Of a DNA stretch of 64,000 nt, positions 62,801-64,000 are shown one piece after another (position 1 is the first letter of the stretch; each line of letters begins with the position of its first letter). A program made the translations under genes and the position numbers. The DNA lies in the NCBI RefSeq assembly GCF_012275445.1, contig NZ_JAAZQK010000002.1, positions 248,001 to 312,000 on the forward strand. Reading direction: 5' to 3'. This DNA is from Rhizobacter sp. SG703. GTDB taxonomy: Bacteria; Pseudomonadota; Gammaproteobacteria; Burkholderiales; Burkholderiaceae_C. Below the pieces are notes generated by a model. The model had not been told where the DNA came from, did not search any database, and worked only from the letters and a program-made list of their open reading frames with translations.

Positions 62801-64000
62801 GTGCCGGGGCGGAACGTGGTGTCGGAGAACATCAGGTAGGCCGACAGCGCCTGGAAGTGCGTCGCCTCCTCGCTGCCGACGCCCAGCTGGTGCAGCTTGG
62901 CCTGCGCATACACCCACGAGCGCGAGATCTCGCGCTGCAGCGCGCTGAACGAGCCGAGCCGCTGCCAGGTGCGGCTCGCGCTCTCGCGGTCGGCGCCGAA
63001 GGCCAGCACGAACGCGACGCGGGCCGACTGGCCCGGCTTCAGCTCGAGGGTCTGGCGCAGGCACAGCACCGGGTCGAGCACCGCGCCGGTCGTCATCGCG
63101 AGGCCGCCCTGCTCGGTCATCGCGATCGGCTCGCGCTTGCTGCGACCGCGGCCGATCACCGTGCGGCGGTCGGTGTCGTACGACAGCGGCCCGGCCTGCG
63201 TGCCCTCGACCACCGCGCCGAGGATCGCGGTCGGTGCCGACTCGTGCGACGCGCGCGGGCGCCGCGTGGCCAGCAGCGCGCCGCGCGCCGCGTCGTACTC
63301 GGTGGTGATGAACAGGTTCGAGAAGGCCGGGTGCGCCATGTCGGCATTGCGCTGGTTCAGCACCACCTCGCCGAGCGCGCTGACCTCGACGCGGCGCACG
63401 CCATGGCCTTCGTTGGTCAGCTTCAGCGTGCGGATCTCGGCGTCTTCCTGCTGCGCGACCACCACCTCCAGGCTGCTGCGGATGCCGTGCTGGCGCAGGT
63501 CGAACTGCGCGCGTGCCTCGGCGAACTCGACCGACTGGTGATCCGGCTCGCTGAAGGTCGGCGCGAGCGTGGCCGACCACAGCACGCCCGAATCGGCATC
63601 GCGCAGGTAGATGAAGAGGCCGCAGTCGTCGAGCACGCGGTCTTCGCGCCAGCGCGTGATGTCGAGGTCGGCGCATTCGCTGTAGCCGGAGCCGCTGGCG
63701 GTCAGCGCGGTCGCGTAGCGTCCGTTCGACATCAGGTGCACCGCCGGGCGGCGCAGGTCGCTGGCCTGCACCCGGCGCACGCGCTGCGTCGAATGGCGGG
63801 CCAGCTTGTCGTGGCGCTCCGGCGCCGCGGTGCTGTCGCGCGCGATCACCACCGAACCGGCCACCTGCTCCTGCAGCAACAGGTCGAAGGCGTTCATCTC
63901 GGGCTCGCGGTGGAAGCGGTCGGCCAGGCTGTCCGGCGTCAGCAGCGCGGTCAGCGCGAGCAGGCTCATCGCCTGGTGGTGCGCCATGTGGCTCTTGACG
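59893..64000 (-). CDS. Cyclic beta-1,2-glucan synthase-like protein, C-terminal part (runs off window)
   Basis: This is the last 1368 residues or more of a giant protein related to NdvB/Cgs. The frame stays open to base 64000, so the N-terminal membrane and glycosyltransferase region lies outside the window. Seen here are a short transition with MAHHQAMSLLALTAL, two glycoamylase/carbohydrate-binding blocks (about 70-480 and 530-900 of this part), and a GH94-type phosphorylase domain (about 930-1330). The last carries the catalytic GCGDWNDGMN and GYVPGIRENGGQYTHAAVW. Complete enzymes make osmoregulated periplasmic cyclic glucans. Alternatively it is a glucan-trimming relative. Confidence 0.9.
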   Translation of the reverse strand, partial: VKSHMAHHQAMSLLALTALLTPDSLADRFHREPEMNAFDLLLQEQVAGSVVIARDSTAAPERHDKLARHSTQRVRRVQASDLRRPAVHLMSNGRYATALTASGSGYSECADLDITRWREDRVLDDCGLFIYLRDADSGVLWSATLAPTFSEPDHQSVEFAEARAQFDLRQHGIRSSLEVVVAQQEDAEIRTLKLTNEGHGVRRVEVSALGEVVLNQRNADMAHPAFSNLFITTEYDAARGALLATRRPRASHESAPTAILGAVVEGTQAGPLSYDTDRRTVIGRGRSKREPIAMTEQGGLAMTTGAVLDPVLCLRQTLELKPGQSARVAFVLAFGADRESASRTWQRLGSFSALQREISRSWVYAQAKLHQLGVGSEEATHFQALSAYLMFSDTTFRPGTEFMRGNQLSQRALWRYGISGDRPILLVTIDSNDDLPLVQQMVRGHHFWKARSFEVDIVVLNDRATSYSDDMQHAIENMVRQAGAGPDAPAAGGRIYVLRGDRLPDDERRLLMTLCRVLLRGGQGLLGDQLRRRAPREVPPLPQTMPLRAPLAQGGAPSEPTATAELQFFNGTGGFTPDGKEYRIVLPPGRTTPAPWVNVMASPQIGTLVSESGSAFTWRINARENQLTPWSNDALVDPSSEILYLQDRATGAYWTPTAQPRSAPGATHECAHGAGYSRYTTQAEGIESELTHFVAWDRPAKLMRLRVANRSARRRTLTLTLYVNLCLGDNRSGKVDLLSTWAGRNASTTLYARNPMNADFGRDIAWLGSSHPVSGWTCDRAEFIGIGQGLGAPQALESQRTLRQAAGVGPDPCWVMQVELKLEPGESDTVVFAFGQAASLAGADELVRMTTRDADQALAHVKAQWDELLGAVEVHTPDRSLDLMLNRWLLYQVLSSRCMGRCGFYQAGGAYGFRDQLQDVMALVHAWPGFARDHLLRAAAQQFVEGDAQHWWHPPSGKGVRTTFSDDRLWLPYAVAYYVSVTGDEAVLDQTVSFLEGPQLPPHEESQYFEPTVSHESASLFEHCVRAIQVSRGRGVHGLPLMGCGDWNDGMNRVGWKGQGESVWMAWFLKSVLDEFMPIAMRRERADLVSEWTLLSQELMTAVDANAWDGQWYRRAYFDDGTPLGSASNDECRIDSLSQSWAVIAGGADPQRARDAMEKVDEMLVDRESQLIRLFTPSFDKTAHDPGYIKGYVPGIRENGGQYTHAAVWTAMAFARLGDARRAYPLYAMLNPIGKSDSRLAVQRYRVEPYVMPADIYGESPHTGKGGWTWYTGAAGWYWRIGIEELLGVRVRGGVLHVAPVVPAAWPGFSVTLRRGKTVYEVEVNNPSKREQGQGTWSLQHDGNPVPPEGGVPFVDDGARHRVVATLA

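Overview
The window is GC-rich (about 70%) chromosomal DNA. Its gene content and order point to a beta-proteobacterium of the Burkholderiales (Leptothrix/Rubrivivax/Methylibium/Piscinibacter-like): a hisI-hisE-HIT-tatABC run, argB close to slmA, dusB-fis-purH, an FMN riboswitch in front of a type-II ribH, and a phasin. No rRNA, tRNA, insertion sequence, phage or CRISPR array was seen. Genes are very tightly packed and many neighbours share a 4-base ATGA stop/start overlap. The genus is inferred and was not tested.

Layout. 1-6522: 3' part of a DegP/DegS-like protease, one accessory gene, then a nine-gene minus-strand run (DUF815 ATPase, Nudix, hisI, hisE, membrane protein, HIT, tatA, tatB, tatC). 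6663-14531: GGDEF protein, pdeM, slmA, a HAD nucleotidase, and a copper module (cueR, copA, divergent copZ-like chaperone). 14727-16930: argB, then a Cd/Pb-type MerR regulator divergent from a CDF metal exporter. 17007-27748: TPR/Gly-rich protein, exported methyltransferase, hybrid histidine kinase with a solute-binding protein, acyltransferase plus di-haem peroxidase, AcpA-like phosphoesterase, and a mercuric-reductase-like flavoprotein. 28055-34582: an unusual plus-strand cluster of an HprK-like kinase, Fe(II)/2-oxoglutarate oxygenase, SDR, APH-fold kinase, MFS transporter and nucleotidyltransferase. 34532-38835: alcohol-forming fatty acyl-CoA reductase, phasin, a repeat-rich unknown and a YqaA-like membrane protein. 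38901-46295: dusB, fis, purH, acyltransferase, CdsA-like protein, ruvC, lipase-like hydrolase and riboswitch-ribH. 46358-50535: membrane protein, DHA2-type MFS pump, crystallin-fold lipoprotein, argG. 50583-51918: a miniature RHS toxin-like gene with a probable immunity gene. 52198-64000: SDR, diiron hydrolase, core-MetE, PQQ glucose/quinate-type dehydrogenase, FKBP, transglutaminase, hemerythrin, and the C-terminal part of a cyclic beta-1,2-glucan synthase-like giant protein.

Most notable. (a) A 266-bp element between dusB and fis (39942-40207) has perfect 30-bp inverted ends enclosing two long hairpins, so it can fold as a three-way junction. (b) The 28055-34582 cluster looks like an undescribed small-molecule or peptide tailoring pathway; it has its own promoter with a 16-bp palindrome and carries four short tandem arrays. 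(c) The mini-RHS gene has its own signal peptide and a 101-residue C-terminal domain. (d) A GC-rich intergenic repeat is present three times. (e) A decayed copy of the core-MetE 3' end lies about 2.1 kb from the intact gene.
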